This document shows, piece after piece, positions 24,919 to 33,449 of a DNA stretch of 64,000 nt. The stretch comes from Caryophanales bacterium (GTDB lineage Bacteria; Bacillota; Bacilli; Exiguobacteriales; Exiguobacteriaceae). Positions within the stretch are counted from its first letter, which is position 1. Each line of letters starts with the position of its first letter. The stretch spans positions 434,001-498,000 of the forward strand of contig CABJAC010000001.1 in NCBI GenBank assembly GCA_902363455.1, in the 5' to 3' direction. The translations under genes and the position numbers were made by a program. The notes below the pieces were generated by a model that was given only the letters and a program-made list of their open reading frames with translations, did no database searches and was not told the DNA's origin.

Positions 24919-26699
24919 GCCAAACAACAAACGAATTGATTAAAGGTGGAAGTTTTGTACTGGATGAGTTACAAGCGGATCGTCTCTTTACACCGGAAGA
25001 TTTTTCGGAAGAACACAAAATGGTTGGTGACATGACGGCGAAGTTCGTCGAAGACCGCGTCGTTCCAGTCCTCGACCGGATCGAAAAACATGAGTTCGAA
25101 TTGTCGGTCGGTCTCCTGCGCGAAGCAGGTGAGCTCGGCTTGCTTGGCGCTGATGTCCCGGAAGCATACGGTGGCTATCAAATGGATAAAATTTCGTCTT
25201 CGATCATCACGGAGAAGTTTGCCCGCGGTCGCTCGTTTGCCCTCAGTTATGGTGCTCACGTCGGGATCGGTTCGTTGCCAATCGTCTTCTTCGGGAACGA
25301 AGAACAAAAACAAAAATATCTTCCGAAACTGTCGTCTGGTGAATGGATTGCGTCTTACGCGTTGACAGAACCAGGCTCAGGCTCGGATGCCCTTGGTGCA
25401 AAGACAACGGCAGTCTTGAATGAAGCCGGAACGCACTATATCTTGAACGGGGAAAAACAATGGATCACGAATGCCGGCTTCGCCAGTCTGTTCGTCGTCT
25501 ATGCAAAAATCGACGGTGATAAATTCACGGCGTTCCTCGTCGAAGGCGAGTACCCGGGTGTCTCAACCGGACTCGAAGAACAAAAGATGGGGATCAAAGG
25601 ATCGTCCACACGGACGCTGATTTTACAAGATGCGGAAGTGCCGGTCGAAAACGTCCTTGGTGAAATCGGGCGCGGACACGTCATCGCCTTTAACATCTTG
25701 AACGTCGGTCGTTATAAATTAGCGGTCGGTGCGGTCGGTTCATCAAAACGTGCGATTGATCTTGCGGTCCAGTATGCGAACGAACGCAAACAATTCAAAA
25801 CACCCATCAGCTCGTTCCCGTTGATTCAGGAAAAACTGGCGACGATGTCGGCGCAGACTTATGCGATGGAAAGTTCGGTCTACCGGACAGGCGGGTTGTT
25901 CCAGGACAGTCTCGATCAGTTGTCGGAAGAAGAGAGCAAAGACGGCAAGAAAATCGCTGATGCGATTGCCGAATACGCGATTGAATGCTCAATGAACAAA
26001 GTTTTTGCTTCGGAAACATTTGATTATGTCATTGACGAGGCGGTCCAAATTCACGGTGGTTATGGCTTCATGGCCGAATACGAAGTCGAGAACATGTACC
26101 GTGATTCACGGATCAACCGGATCTTCGAAGGAACAAACGAAATCAACCGTCTGCTCGTACCGGGCACGTTGCTGAAAAAAGCAATGAAAGGCGACCTACC
26201 GCTTCTCGCAGAAGCGCAACGTCTGCAACAGGAAGTCATGAGCTTCATGCCGACGGAAGTCGGATCGGAACCCCTTGACCGTGAACGTCATCTGCTCGCG
26301 ATGATGAAAAAGATCTTCCTGCTGACTGCCGGGACGGCCGTTCAGAAGTATCAGGACAAGCTCCAAGGCGAGCAGGAAATCCTCGCGAACACGGCTGACA
26401 TCATGAGTGCAATCTATGCGCTCGAGTCGGCGATCGTCCGGACGGAAAAAGCGATTGCTGCCAAAGGCGTCGAGAAGAACGAATTGAAAATCCGTTATAC
26501 GGAAGTCTTTGCACAACAAGCCTTTGAGGGCGTGGAGCGGGACGCGAAGGAAACGTTATATGCGGCAGCGAGCGGCGATGAGTTACGGATGCTGCTGTCG
26601 GCACTGAAGAAGTTCAGCCGGTATCAGCCGATCAACTCGATCGGCACAAAACGTCAGATTGCGAAACGTTTGATTGAAGCGAATAAATATACTGTCTAA
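24915..26699 (+). CDS. fadE: Acyl-CoA dehydrogenase
   Basis: A 594-residue FAD-dependent acyl-CoA dehydrogenase that makes trans-2-enoyl-CoA. Signatures: ALTEPGSGSDALGAKTTA (FAD and substrate site), QWITNAGFASLFVVYAKI, and IFEGTNEINRLL near residue 405 with the conserved region of the catalytic base. Compared with the roughly 380-residue enzymes it has an extra C-terminal helical domain of about 170 residues, as in YusJ-type proteins. Electron transfer flavoprotein genes are not in the window. Confidence 0.95.
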   Translation: MSQTTNELIKGGSFVLDELQADRLFTPEDFSEEHKMVGDMTAKFVEDRVVPVLDRIEKHEFELSVGLLREAGELGLLGADVPEAYGGYQMDKISSSIITEKFARGRSFALSYGAHVGIGSLPIVFFGNEEQKQKYLPKLSSGEWIASYALTEPGSGSDALGAKTTAVLNEAGTHYILNGEKQWITNAGFASLFVVYAKIDGDKFTAFLVEGEYPGVSTGLEEQKMGIKGSSTRTLILQDAEVPVENVLGEIGRGHVIAFNILNVGRYKLAVGAVGSSKRAIDLAVQYANERKQFKTPISSFPLIQEKLATMSAQTYAMESSVYRTGGLFQDSLDQLSEEESKDGKKIADAIAEYAIECSMNKVFASETFDYVIDEAVQIHGGYGFMAEYEVENMYRDSRINRIFEGTNEINRLLVPGTLLKKAMKGDLPLLAEAQRLQQEVMSFMPTEVGSEPLDRERHLLAMMKKIFLLTAGTAVQKYQDKLQGEQEILANTADIMSAIYALESAIVRTEKAIAAKGVEKNELKIRYTEVFAQQAFEGVERDAKETLYAAASGDELRMLLSALKKFSRYQPINSIGTKRQIAKRLIEANKYTV

Positions 26700-26712
26700 G
26701 TCAGGTTTACCG

Positions 26713-26755
26713 ATTCGCCTTTGCAGGGAAAATCTCTGTAAGGGCGAATTTTTTT
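26713..26755 (+). terminator. Terminator of fadNAE
   Basis: ATTCGCC pairs with GGCGAAT, with further partial pairing inside (CAGGGA/TCTCTG), followed by seven T. Confidence 0.82.
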
Positions 26756-26776
26756 ACATTGAAGGAGGGAGCAGGC

Positions 26777-27232
26777 ATGCGACAAGACGTAACAGAACTT
26801 CAATTTGCCGTCGATTACTATAAATCGTTGGAGCGGCTTTCGGATGAAGAATGGCGGTTGCCGCTCGCAATCGATAAATGGACGGTCCAGGAATGTGTCA
26901 GTCATCTGTTTTTATGGGATCGGTATTACCTCGATCATGCGGTGTCGAAATTACCGGATGAACCGTTGACGCTGGTTGAAACCGACTACGATGAGTTCAA
27001 TCGTCTGGCAGTCGAGTATGCCCATCACATCGATGCACTCGCCTTACTGAGAAAAGCGATTGCCGTGCGGCAGGAATTGATCGCGCAGCTCGATCGGTTG
27101 ACGGACGAGCAATATGAGCGGACGTATGAAGGCACATTCCAACCGAAATCGTTTGTTGCCTCCTTCATTGCACACGATCACCATCATCAAGATCAAATCG
27201 ATGCCGCGCTTGCCCGCTTGAAACGGGGCTGA
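26777..27232 (+). CDS. DinB-like domain protein
   Basis: A 151-residue four-helix protein of the DinB/YfiT-like metalloenzyme superfamily. Putative metal-binding histidines are in TVQECVSHLFLWDRYYLDH and in FIAHDHHHQDQIDAAL near the C-terminus. Relatives are thiol-dependent S-transferases using bacillithiol or unknown partners. GAAGGAGGG precedes the ATG at 26777. No operon partner is clear. Confidence 0.82.
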   Translation: MRQDVTELQFAVDYYKSLERLSDEEWRLPLAIDKWTVQECVSHLFLWDRYYLDHAVSKLPDEPLTLVETDYDEFNRLAVEYAHHIDALALLRKAIAVRQELIAQLDRLTDEQYERTYEGTFQPKSFVASFIAHDHHHQDQIDAALARLKRG

Positions 27233-27268
27233 CCAATCTGCTAGTCTGAAGACAGAGGTGAGGAAAAG

Positions 27269-27622
27269 ATGGTAACTATGTATGGCTATCCGAAATGCAG
27301 TACGTGTGTCAAAGCAAAAAAGGCACTTGAGGCAAATGGCGTCGAGGTCGATTACAAACACATCGTCGAGGAGACACCAAGTGCCGAGACGATTCAGGCA
27401 CTTCATCAAAAGAGCGGCGAGCCGTTGAAGAAGTTTTTTAACACGAGTGGTCAATCGTACCGTTCGCAAGGCATCAAGGACCGCCTGCCGAATCTGTCGG
27501 AACAGGAGCAATATGAACTACTCGCAAGTGACGGCATGTTGCTCAAACGACCGATCGTAACAGACGGGCAAGACGTGACAATCGGATTCAAAGAAGAACT
27601 CTATCAAGGAAAATGGTATTAA
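27269..27622 (+). CDS. yusI: ArsC/Spx-family thioredoxin-fold protein (YusI-like)
   Basis: A 117-residue thioredoxin-fold protein with the redox pair CSTC ([17 protein letters not shown], first Cys about residue 11), and the Spx/ArsC segments [14 protein letters not shown] and [17 protein letters not shown]. It lacks the RNA-polymerase-binding context of Spx and most resembles YusI, which sits between gcvH and fadE in B. subtilis, the same neighbourhood as here. Function unknown, possibly a small oxidoreductase. Confidence 0.87.
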   Translation: MVTMYGYPKCSTCVKAKKALEANGVEVDYKHIVEETPSAETIQALHQKSGEPLKKFFNTSGQSYRSQGIKDRLPNLSEQEQYELLASDGMLLKRPIVTDGQDVTIGFKEELYQGKWY

Positions 27623-27646
27623 GAAGGCTAGTTCATTTGGTATACT
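27619..27646 (+). promoter_or_regulatory. Likely promoter of gcvH
   Basis: TTAAGA and TATACT are separated by 16 bp; the -35 overlaps the yusI stop codon. Confidence 0.45.
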
Positions 27647-27686
27647 GAATGCGTTAGTCCACTATCGAACACAGGGGGAATCGCAA

Positions 27687-28070
27687 ATGAGTCAAGTCAA
27701 AGACAATCTACGTTATTCGGAAGAGCATGAATGGGTCGAAGTAACAGGAAACAAGGCACGAATCGGAATCACGGATTTCGCGCAACATGAACTTGGCGAT
27801 ATCGTCTTCGTCGAACTTCCGGAAGTCGGAGATACGATTTCGGCAAACGAGCCGTTTGGTTCAGTCGAATCTGTGAAAACGGTATCCGAATTGTACGCAC
27901 CGATTTCAGGGAAAGTCGTTGCCATCAATGAATCACTGTCTGATTCCCCGGAACTCGTCAACGAATCACCATTCGAAGGTGCTTGGATGGTTGATATCGA
28001 GATCGCAGACGAAGCACAAGTTGAAGCATTGATGGACGCTGCTGCTTACAAATCGATGATCAACGAGTAA
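27687..28070 (+). CDS. gcvH: Glycine cleavage system H protein
   Basis: A 127-residue lipoyl-carrier protein that shuttles the aminomethyl group in glycine cleavage and, in Bacillota, is also the hub for lipoate assembly. The modified lysine is in [19 protein letters not shown] (Lys about residue 63). Other gcv genes are absent here; the lipoyl synthase gene lipA is 17 kb downstream. GGGGGAA precedes the ATG. Confidence 0.97.
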   Translation: MSQVKDNLRYSEEHEWVEVTGNKARIGITDFAQHELGDIVFVELPEVGDTISANEPFGSVESVKTVSELYAPISGKVVAINESLSDSPELVNESPFEGAWMVDIEIADEAQVEALMDAAAYKSMINE

Positions 28071-28080
28071 TACTTAACGA

Positions 28081-28126
28081 AAAGATGACAAGGAAACGAT
28101 TTCGTTTCCTCGTCGTCTTTTTTTCT
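28081..28126 (+). terminator. Terminator of gcvH
   Basis: A long stem (AAAGATGAC with GTCGTCTTT outside, AGGAAACGA with TCGTTTCCT inside) is followed by seven T. Confidence 0.85.
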
Positions 28127-28170
28127 GTATACTGGCACAAGATAAGAAAGAGGAAGGGAGAACGGGATTA

Positions 28171-28449
28171 ATGAAGGAAGTCACAGCAGCACCAGAAAAC
28201 GGTTTTTTGTATGTCTATGCACCGATGTGTGGGACGTGTGCCATCGCTAGTCGGATGCTTGAGATCGTCGAAGCGACAAAAGATGGGGAATGGATTCAAC
28301 AAGCGAACGGAAACTTCATTCCGGAGTTTTTGGAACAAGCTCGAGTCATGAGTGTTCCCGCCTTGTTGAAAATTGAGGATAATCAAGTCGTATCAAGGCT
28401 TTATGCGTTTCAGTCGGTTCAAAATGTCTTTGCGTTTTGTGCAGAATAA
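28171..28449 (+). CDS. yusE: Thioredoxin-family protein (YusE-like)
   Basis: A 92-residue thioredoxin-fold protein with the active-site-like motif APMCGTCAIASRML (CGTC). The cis-proline region is VPALLKIEDNQVV. Short relative to classical thioredoxin (about 105). B. subtilis yusE lies close to gcvH, supporting the assignment. A predicted structured RNA gene follows on the same strand. Confidence 0.87.
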   Translation: MKEVTAAPENGFLYVYAPMCGTCAIASRMLEIVEATKDGEWIQQANGNFIPEFLEQARVMSVPALLKIEDNQVVSRLYAFQSVQNVFAFCAE

Positions 28450-28511
28450 GAAGAGGAATCCCCAAAAGATTTCTCTTTACGCTAAATTGTCGGAATATTT
28501 ACAATAATGCG

Positions 28512-28541
28512 TTGACAATGACAAATTATGAATGGTATATT
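28512..28541 (+). promoter_or_regulatory. Strong promoter of the candidate ncRNA
   Basis: A perfect TTGACA (28512-28517), 18 bp, then TATATT (28536-28541), with no coding sequence behind it. It is the best promoter match in the window. Confidence 0.75.
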
Positions 28542-28547
28542 CATATC

Positions 28548-28865
28548 AACTTCTAGAAATACTTTATAGGAAGTCTGGCAGAGATGTAAATCGGCTGTTT
28601 CTTTTCACGACAGAACCGCTCAACAAAATCCTAGGTTGTTTGTTTGTCTCCCCTTAAGTCGTCCCCCAAAGACGAAGCGGCCCAAAAAAACAATCCTGGA
28701 TTGGAGCAGGTGATCTGAATGCGAGGACAGTTTGGTTTATATGTCGAAAGGGCGCCGTCCTCTGGTACGACGAACGAAGAAGTTCGTGTCAGAGCTGGGT
28801 TTTCCTTCGTAGTGTTTCTAACCACATTATTCGTGTTGCCGGTTCACCGGCAGCGCCTTTTTTTT
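28548..28865 (+). ncRNA. Candidate structured non-coding RNA, about 320 nt, unrecognised
   Basis: Between the promoter and a T8 run lie many local helices: ACTTC/GAAGT at the 5' end, TCGTC/GACGA around 28660-28674, GAGGAC/GTCCTC (28723-28728 with 28757-28762), CTCTG/CAGAG enclosing ACGAAC/GTTCGT (28760-28794), and TGCCGG/CCGGCA (28837-28842 with 28847-28852). GGCGC (28751-28755) can pair with GCGCC (28853-28857) just before the T run. GAGGAC/GTCCTC and CTCTG/CAGAG share bases and exclude one another. No signatures of RNase P, SRP, 6S or tmRNA were found and no T-box or S-box motif. An own promoter downstream serves yrrT, so this is probably an independent RNA. Confidence 0.6.
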
Positions 28866-28893
28866 GTTTTCGAAAGATTTTCGAGCAGTCACC

Positions 28894-28922
28894 TTGCCAA
28901 GCCGAATTCTCCCTGCTACAAT
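28894..28922 (+). promoter_or_regulatory. Promoter of yrrT-luxS-mccAB
   Basis: TTGCCA (28894-28899), 17 bp, TACAAT (28917-28922). Transcription should start near 28929, 67 bp before the yrrT ATG. Confidence 0.65.
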
Positions 28923-28942
28923 GCGATTAAGGTAAATTACTT

Positions 28943-28969
28943 TAATTCATATCCGATTAGTCGGAATTA
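28943..28969 (+). promoter_or_regulatory. CymR-type operator
   Basis: A 27-bp sequence begins TAATTC and ends GGAATTA, with an inner dyad CCGA-TTAG-TCGG. It resembles the 27-bp CymR box known upstream of yrrT in B. subtilis (conserved TAA at the left, GGAATT at the right). It lies just downstream of the predicted start point, suited to repression when cysteine is plentiful. Confidence 0.6.
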
Positions 28970-28995
28970 AAAAGAGATACGGAGGACGAACAGGC

Positions 28996-29634
28996 ATGAC
29001 AGTACGTTTTATGGATGTATTTACAGAGTGGGCGTCAACATACGACGACACGGTTACGGGGCACGATCCGGAGTACAAAGAAGTCTTTCGTCGTTATGAA
29101 GAAATATTAGATACGGTGGCAACAAAAGCGATCTCACCGGTCGTCGAGTTCGGGGCTGGAACAGGGAACCTGACCCAACGGTTGCTCGATCGGCATCAAG
29201 ACGTTTTGGCGGTGGAACCGAGTCCGGAGATGCGGGAAATTCTCATCGATAAGATTCCAGCGTTACCTGTACAGGACGGACACTTCCTCTCCTTTACGGC
29301 AGACCATGCGAAAAGTTTTGTTTCGACCTATGCGTTTCATCATCTGACGGATGAGGAAAAGGGAGAAGCAGTTGATCTGATGGCGCAGATTTTGCCGCAA
29401 GACGGAAAAATCGTCTACGCCGACACGATGTTCGTATCGGAAGAAGCGCGTCTGCAGACGATCGCTGAAGCGAAAGCACAAGGATTCGACGGTTTGGCAG
29501 AAGACTTGGAACGTGAGTTTTATCCACTGATTCCGATCATGGAACAAATTTTTGCGTCACGTGGATTTGACGTGACATTCACACAATACAATCACTTCGT
29601 CTGGCTCGTAGAAGCCGAGAAAATGGGGGAATAA
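28996..29634 (+). CDS. yrrT: Class I SAM-dependent methyltransferase YrrT
   Basis: A 212-residue methyltransferase. Motif I is VVEFGAGTGNLTQRLL (about 49-64) and the adenosine-binding acid is in VLAVEPSPEMREIL. YFxSTYAFHHLTDEEK-like residues follow (VSTYAFHHLTDEEKGE). In B. subtilis yrrT heads the operon for S-adenosylhomocysteine recycling and cysteine synthesis from methionine; here it heads luxS-mccA-mccB. The methyl acceptor is not known. CGGAGG lies before the ATG. Confidence 0.9.
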   Translation: MTVRFMDVFTEWASTYDDTVTGHDPEYKEVFRRYEEILDTVATKAISPVVEFGAGTGNLTQRLLDRHQDVLAVEPSPEMREILIDKIPALPVQDGHFLSFTADHAKSFVSTYAFHHLTDEEKGEAVDLMAQILPQDGKIVYADTMFVSEEARLQTIAEAKAQGFDGLAEDLEREFYPLIPIMEQIFASRGFDVTFTQYNHFVWLVEAEKMGE

Positions 29635-29637
29635 ATC

Positions 29638-30102
29638 ATGACAATCAAAAAAATGAACGTAGAAAGCTTTAACTTGGATCATACGAAAGTCAAAGCACCA
29701 TATATTCGCGTTGCCGGTTACAAAGACGGAAAAGTCGACCAAGTCGTCAAATACGACATTCGTTTCACACAACCAAACGTCGAGCAAATGCCGATGCGTG
29801 CGATGCACACACTGGAACATTTACTCGCAGAAAACATCCGTAACTATTCGGATGATGTCATCGATGTCTCGCCAATGGGTTGCCAAACAGGTTTCTACAT
29901 GGCAATGATGAACTTTGATTCCGTCGAAAAAATGAGCGAACTCGTTGAGAAGACATTAAAAGATGTCTTAGCAGCAGAAGAAATTCCAGCGCAAAACGAA
30001 GTCCAATGTGGATTTGCGAGCGCACACGACCTTAAAGGAGCGAAGCACTATGCCGAGAAAATGCTTGCCGGTCGTGATGAATGGGACATCGTCTTCGGAT
30101 GA
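29638..30102 (+). CDS. luxS: S-ribosylhomocysteine lyase
   Basis: A 154-residue iron enzyme that splits S-ribosylhomocysteine into homocysteine and the autoinducer-2 precursor. Metal ligands are in [11 protein letters not shown] (His57, Glu60, His61) and the distal Cys in [13 protein letters not shown]; the catalytic Cys is in MGCQTGFYM. It begins 3 bp after yrrT and its stop overlaps the mccA start (ATGA), so homocysteine release is directly coupled to its conversion to cysteine. No mtnN (nucleosidase) gene is in this operon. Confidence 0.97.
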   Translation: MTIKKMNVESFNLDHTKVKAPYIRVAGYKDGKVDQVVKYDIRFTQPNVEQMPMRAMHTLEHLLAENIRNYSDDVIDVSPMGCQTGFYMAMMNFDSVEKMSELVEKTLKDVLAAEEIPAQNEVQCGFASAHDLKGAKHYAEKMLAGRDEWDIVFG

Positions 30103-31022
30103 TCGCGAAGTCAGTCCGGGACCTCGTCGGAAATACGCCGCTTTACGAGATTACTTCATTCGATTTGCCTGCTGGTACGCGGATTTTGGCGAAGCTCGAA
30201 TGGATGAACCCTGGGGGCAGCGTCAAAGACCGCCTGGGCATTCAACTCGTTGATGCAGCTATCGAACAAGGATATGTGACACGAGGCGGAACGATCATCG
30301 AACCGACTGCCGGCAACACCGGCATCGGTTTGGCGCTCGCCGCTAAAAAATATGACTTACAAGTCATCTGTGTCGTTCCTGAAAAATTCAGTCAGGAGAA
30401 ACAGACGTTGATGCGGGCACTCGGCGCGACTGTCGTCAACACACCGACTGAACTCGATATGCAAGGCGCGATTGATAAAGCAAAAGAACTGGGACAAACG
30501 ATTCCGAACAGCTATGTCCCGCTTCAATTCGAAAACGAAGAAAATCCGGTCACATATCAGCGGACACTTGGTCCTGAGCTGATGGCGGAACTCGATCACA
30601 TCGATTGGTTCGTCGCCGGATGCGGGTCAGGCGGAACGTTTGCAGGAACCGCTGCTTACTTGAAAGAGCGGCTTGGAACAAAAGGTGCGATCGTCGAACC
30701 AGAAGGCTCTGTCCTCAACGGAGGACCAGCCGGACCGCATAAGACGGAAGGCATCGGGACGGCTAAATGGCCGAGCCTTGTTTCCCGCGATTTGGTCGAT
30801 GAGATTCATACGATTTCGGACCACGACGCGTTCACGAAAGTTCATGAATTAGCGGCACGTGAAGGTCTGCTCGTCGGCAGTTCAGCCGGCGCGGCACTCG
30901 CGGCAGCACTTGATATTGCAGAACGTTTTCCCGGCAGTACCATCGTCACCGTCTTCGCCGACAGTGCCGAACGGTATTTGAGCCAACAAATCTTTGAAAA
31001 GGTGGACGAGACACATGCGTAA
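30099..31022 (+). CDS. mccA: Cystathionine beta-synthase, O-acetylserine-dependent
   Basis: A 307-residue PLP enzyme of the CysK/CBS family that joins homocysteine with O-acetylserine to cystathionine in reverse transsulfuration. The Schiff-base lysine is in [12 protein letters not shown]; the phosphate loop is [17 protein letters not shown], and [15 protein letters not shown] is conserved. It could be called a cysteine synthase on similarity alone; the operon with luxS and mccB supports the MccA (YrhA) role. It overlaps mccB by 8 bp. Confidence 0.92.
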   Translation: MIAKSVRDLVGNTPLYEITSFDLPAGTRILAKLEWMNPGGSVKDRLGIQLVDAAIEQGYVTRGGTIIEPTAGNTGIGLALAAKKYDLQVICVVPEKFSQEKQTLMRALGATVVNTPTELDMQGAIDKAKELGQTIPNSYVPLQFENEENPVTYQRTLGPELMAELDHIDWFVAGCGSGGTFAGTAAYLKERLGTKGAIVEPEGSVLNGGPAGPHKTEGIGTAKWPSLVSRDLVDEIHTISDHDAFTKVHELAAREGLLVGSSAGAALAAALDIAERFPGSTIVTVFADSAERYLSQQIFEKVDETHA

Positions 31023-32181
31023 AAAGACAGCATTGATTCATGGAGGAACAGGCGTCGATCGAGCAACTGGTGCCGTGACACCTCCGATTTATCAAACGAG
31101 TACGTACAAACAGGAGAAAATCGGTCAATTAAAAGAAGGTTACGAATACTCGCGGACAGCCAACCCGACACGGACAAGCATCGAACGATTGATCGCGGAC
31201 CTCGAAGGCGGCGCACGCGGTTTTGCCTTCGGATCAGGAATGGCTGCGATTCATGCTGTCTTTAACCTGCTGGAGTCAGGTGACCATATCGTCATGACCG
31301 ATGATGTCTACGGCGGAACGTTCCGTTTGATGCAACGTGTCTTGCCGAAGTTCAACATCCAAGTGACGTTCGTCGACACGACGGATCTTGCCGCGACGGA
31401 AGCTGCGGTTCAAGACAATACGAAGATGCTGTACGTCGAAACACCGACGAACCCATTATTGAAAGTGACGGATATCGCTGCTGTCGCTGAAATCGCGAAA
31501 CGCAACAATCTGAAACTCGTCGTCGACAACACGTTTGCGACACCATACTTGCAACAACCACTTGCACTCGGCGCAGACATCGTCTTGCACAGTGCCACAA
31601 AATACATCGGCGGACATTCAGACGTCGTCGCCGGACTTGTCGTCGTCAACAGCGATGCACTCGGTGAAGATCTTCACTTCATTCAAAACTCGACAGGCGG
31701 TATTCTTGGACCGCAGGACAGCTTCCTGCTCGTCCGTGGTTTACGGACACTTGGTATTCGAATGGATGCCATCGAAGAAACGTCACACGATCTCGTTCAG
31801 TTCTTACAGGAACAAGATGTCGTCTCGAACATCTTCTATCCGGGACTTCCAACACATCCGGGTCACGCGACACAACAAAAACAGGCGACTGGATTTGGCG
31901 GCATGATCAGCTTTGATGTCGGATCAGCGGAAAACGCGGAGAAACTCGTCGAAGCGACACATTTCTTCACGTTGGCTGAGAGTCTTGGAGCTGTTGAAAG
32001 CTTGATTTCTGTTCCGGCACGCATGACGCATGCCTCGATTCCGGCAGAACGTCGCGCTGAGCTTGGCATCACGGATGGTCTTGTCCGGATTTCGGTTGGA
32101 CTTGAAGATGCAGAAGACTTAAAAGAAGATTTAGCACGTGCGTTCAGCCTGCTTCAGCCGGTTTCAGAAAAAACTGTTTGA
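31015..32181 (+). CDS. mccB: Cystathionine gamma-lyase
   Basis: A 388-residue Cys/Met-metabolism PLP enzyme that cleaves cystathionine to cysteine, 2-oxobutyrate and ammonia; it may also release sulfide from homocysteine or cysteine. Visible motifs: YEYSRTANPTR, AFGSGMAAIHAV, YVETPTNPLLKVTD, the lysine in HSATKYIGGHSDV, and RISVGLEDAEDL at the C-terminus. The start at 31015 lies inside the end of mccA behind AAAGGTGG. It ends the yrrT operon; the SAM-I riboswitch follows. Confidence 0.93.
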   Translation: MRKKTALIHGGTGVDRATGAVTPPIYQTSTYKQEKIGQLKEGYEYSRTANPTRTSIERLIADLEGGARGFAFGSGMAAIHAVFNLLESGDHIVMTDDVYGGTFRLMQRVLPKFNIQVTFVDTTDLAATEAAVQDNTKMLYVETPTNPLLKVTDIAAVAEIAKRNNLKLVVDNTFATPYLQQPLALGADIVLHSATKYIGGHSDVVAGLVVVNSDALGEDLHFIQNSTGGILGPQDSFLLVRGLRTLGIRMDAIEETSHDLVQFLQEQDVVSNIFYPGLPTHPGHATQQKQATGFGGMISFDVGSAENAEKLVEATHFFTLAESLGAVESLISVPARMTHASIPAERRAELGITDGLVRISVGLEDAEDLKEDLARAFSLLQPVSEKTV

Positions 32182-32240
32182 CAAGCAAAATAAGCCCTGC
32201 TAATATTCAGATTATATTAAAAATAACTAAATACCGATAA

Positions 32241-32407
32241 CTCTTATCGAGAGTGGTGGAGGGACTGGCCCGATGAAACCCGGCAACCGCGGAATTTATT
32301 CCGAAGTGGTGCTAATTCCAGCAGACGAACGTCTGCAAGATGAGAGCAAATGGTTTTGTGTACTGAAAAAGTGCGCGCGTTTGCTCTAAAACGTGCGCAC
32401 TTTTTTT
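32241..32407 (+). promoter_or_regulatory. SAM-I riboswitch (S-box) with terminator
   Basis: The aptamer spans 32241-32346: P1 CTCTTATC/GATGAGAG (32339-32346), core AGAGTGGTGGAGGGACTGGCC, CGATGAAACCCGGCAACC and the GGTGCTAATTCC-AGCAGA stretch. The terminator is 32366-32407 (AGTGCGC/GCGCACT plus T run). AGAGCAAA (32343-32350) can pair with TTTGCTCT (32380-32387), an 8-bp antiterminator that uses the 3' strand of P1. With SAM bound, P1 forms and transcription stops; without SAM metNIQ is expressed. Confidence 0.96.
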
Positions 32408-32426
32408 ACGTTTAGGAGGGACAGTA

Positions 32427-33449
32427 TTGATTCGCTTACAGGATGTAGGAAAGATTTATCGCTCGAAGCGCGGATCGGTTGAAGCCGTCGTCAATGTCGA
32501 CTTAACAATCGAGCGCGGTGAAATTTTTGGAATAATCGGTTATTCGGGAGCAGGGAAATCCACCTTGATCCGATTGCTGAATATGTTAGAAGCTCCGACA
32601 AGTGGCTCAATCCAAATCGACGGAGTCGAAATGACGACGTTACGTCCAAAAGAATTACGCGGTGTCCGCAAAAACGTCTCGATGGTCTTCCAGCACTTTA
32701 ACCTGCTGTGGTCGCGGACGGTTGAAGAAAACATCATGTTCCCGCTCGAACTCGGCGGTTATCCGAAAGCACGCCGTAAAGAGCGGGTCGCCGAGCTGAT
32801 TCAACTCGTTGGACTCGACGGACGTGAAGGTGCTTACCCGTCTCAACTTTCGGGTGGACAAAAACAACGGGTCGGGATTGCCCGGGCACTGGCGTCTAAT
32901 CCGGACGTCTTATTATGTGACGAAGCGACAAGTGCGCTTGATCCGAAAACGACGGACTCGATTTTAGAGTTGCTCGTCGACATCAACAAAAAACTGAAAC
33001 TGACCATCGTCTTGATCACGCATGAGATGCACGTCATTCAGAAAATCTGTAACCGGGTCGCCGTCATGGAAGCCGGGAAAATCGTCGAACAAGGACCGGT
33101 CGCCGAAGTATTCCGTCATCCGAAACAAGCGATGACAAAAGAGTTCGTGAAACAGTTGACGTCTTCGTCAGAAAACGAATTGACGTTTGCGAAATTGCGG
33201 GAACGGTATCCGACCGGGAAAATCGTTCAGTTGACGTTTGTGGGTTCAACGGCCGAAAGTCCGATTCTTGCCGAAGTCATGAAAGATTCGACCTTATTAT
33301 TTAATATCATTGGCGGGAACGTCGGACAGACGCAAGACGGCGCCCTTGGGACGCTGTTCATTCAATTGATCGGTGCCGAACATGAAACACAAGCGGTCAT
33401 CGCCAAACTTCAAGCGAGTGACGTTGAAGTGGAGGTGGATCACCGATGA
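32427..33449 (+). CDS. metN: Methionine ABC transporter ATP-binding protein
   Basis: A 340-residue ABC ATPase. Walker A GYSGAGKSTL (about 37-46), Q-loop QHFNLL, signature LSGGQKQRVG, Walker B VLLCDEATSALD and the switch His in ITHEMH are intact. The C-terminal 90 residues form a NIL (ACT-like) domain that binds methionine and trans-inhibits uptake. The start is TTG 32427 after AGGAGGG. First gene of metNIQ, controlled by the SAM-I riboswitch. Confidence 0.95.
   Translation: MIRLQDVGKIYRSKRGSVEAVVNVDLTIERGEIFGIIGYSGAGKSTLIRLLNMLEAPTSGSIQIDGVEMTTLRPKELRGVRKNVSMVFQHFNLLWSRTVEENIMFPLELGGYPKARRKERVAELIQLVGLDGREGAYPSQLSGGQKQRVGIARALASNPDVLLCDEATSALDPKTTDSILELLVDINKKLKLTIVLITHEMHVIQKICNRVAVMEAGKIVEQGPVAEVFRHPKQAMTKEFVKQLTSSSENELTFAKLRERYPTGKIVQLTFVGSTAESPILAEVMKDSTLLFNIIGGNVGQTQDGALGTLFIQLIGAEHETQAVIAKLQASDVEVEVDHR

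Noticed and set aside
28740..28800. T-box because of TGGTACGACG
   Set aside because: The match to the TGGNACCGCG core is incomplete and no antiterminator or specifier arrangement follows.
28548..28865. Identity as RNase P RNA, SRP RNA or 6S RNA
   Set aside because: The GAGGAAAGTCC core of RNase P, the GGAAGGAAGCAGCC loop of SRP RNA and the 6S bubble layout are all missing.
28719..28970. 83-codon frame inside and beyond the candidate ncRNA
   Set aside because: It crosses the terminator hairpin, the T run, the yrrT promoter and the CymR-like operator and has no family resemblance.
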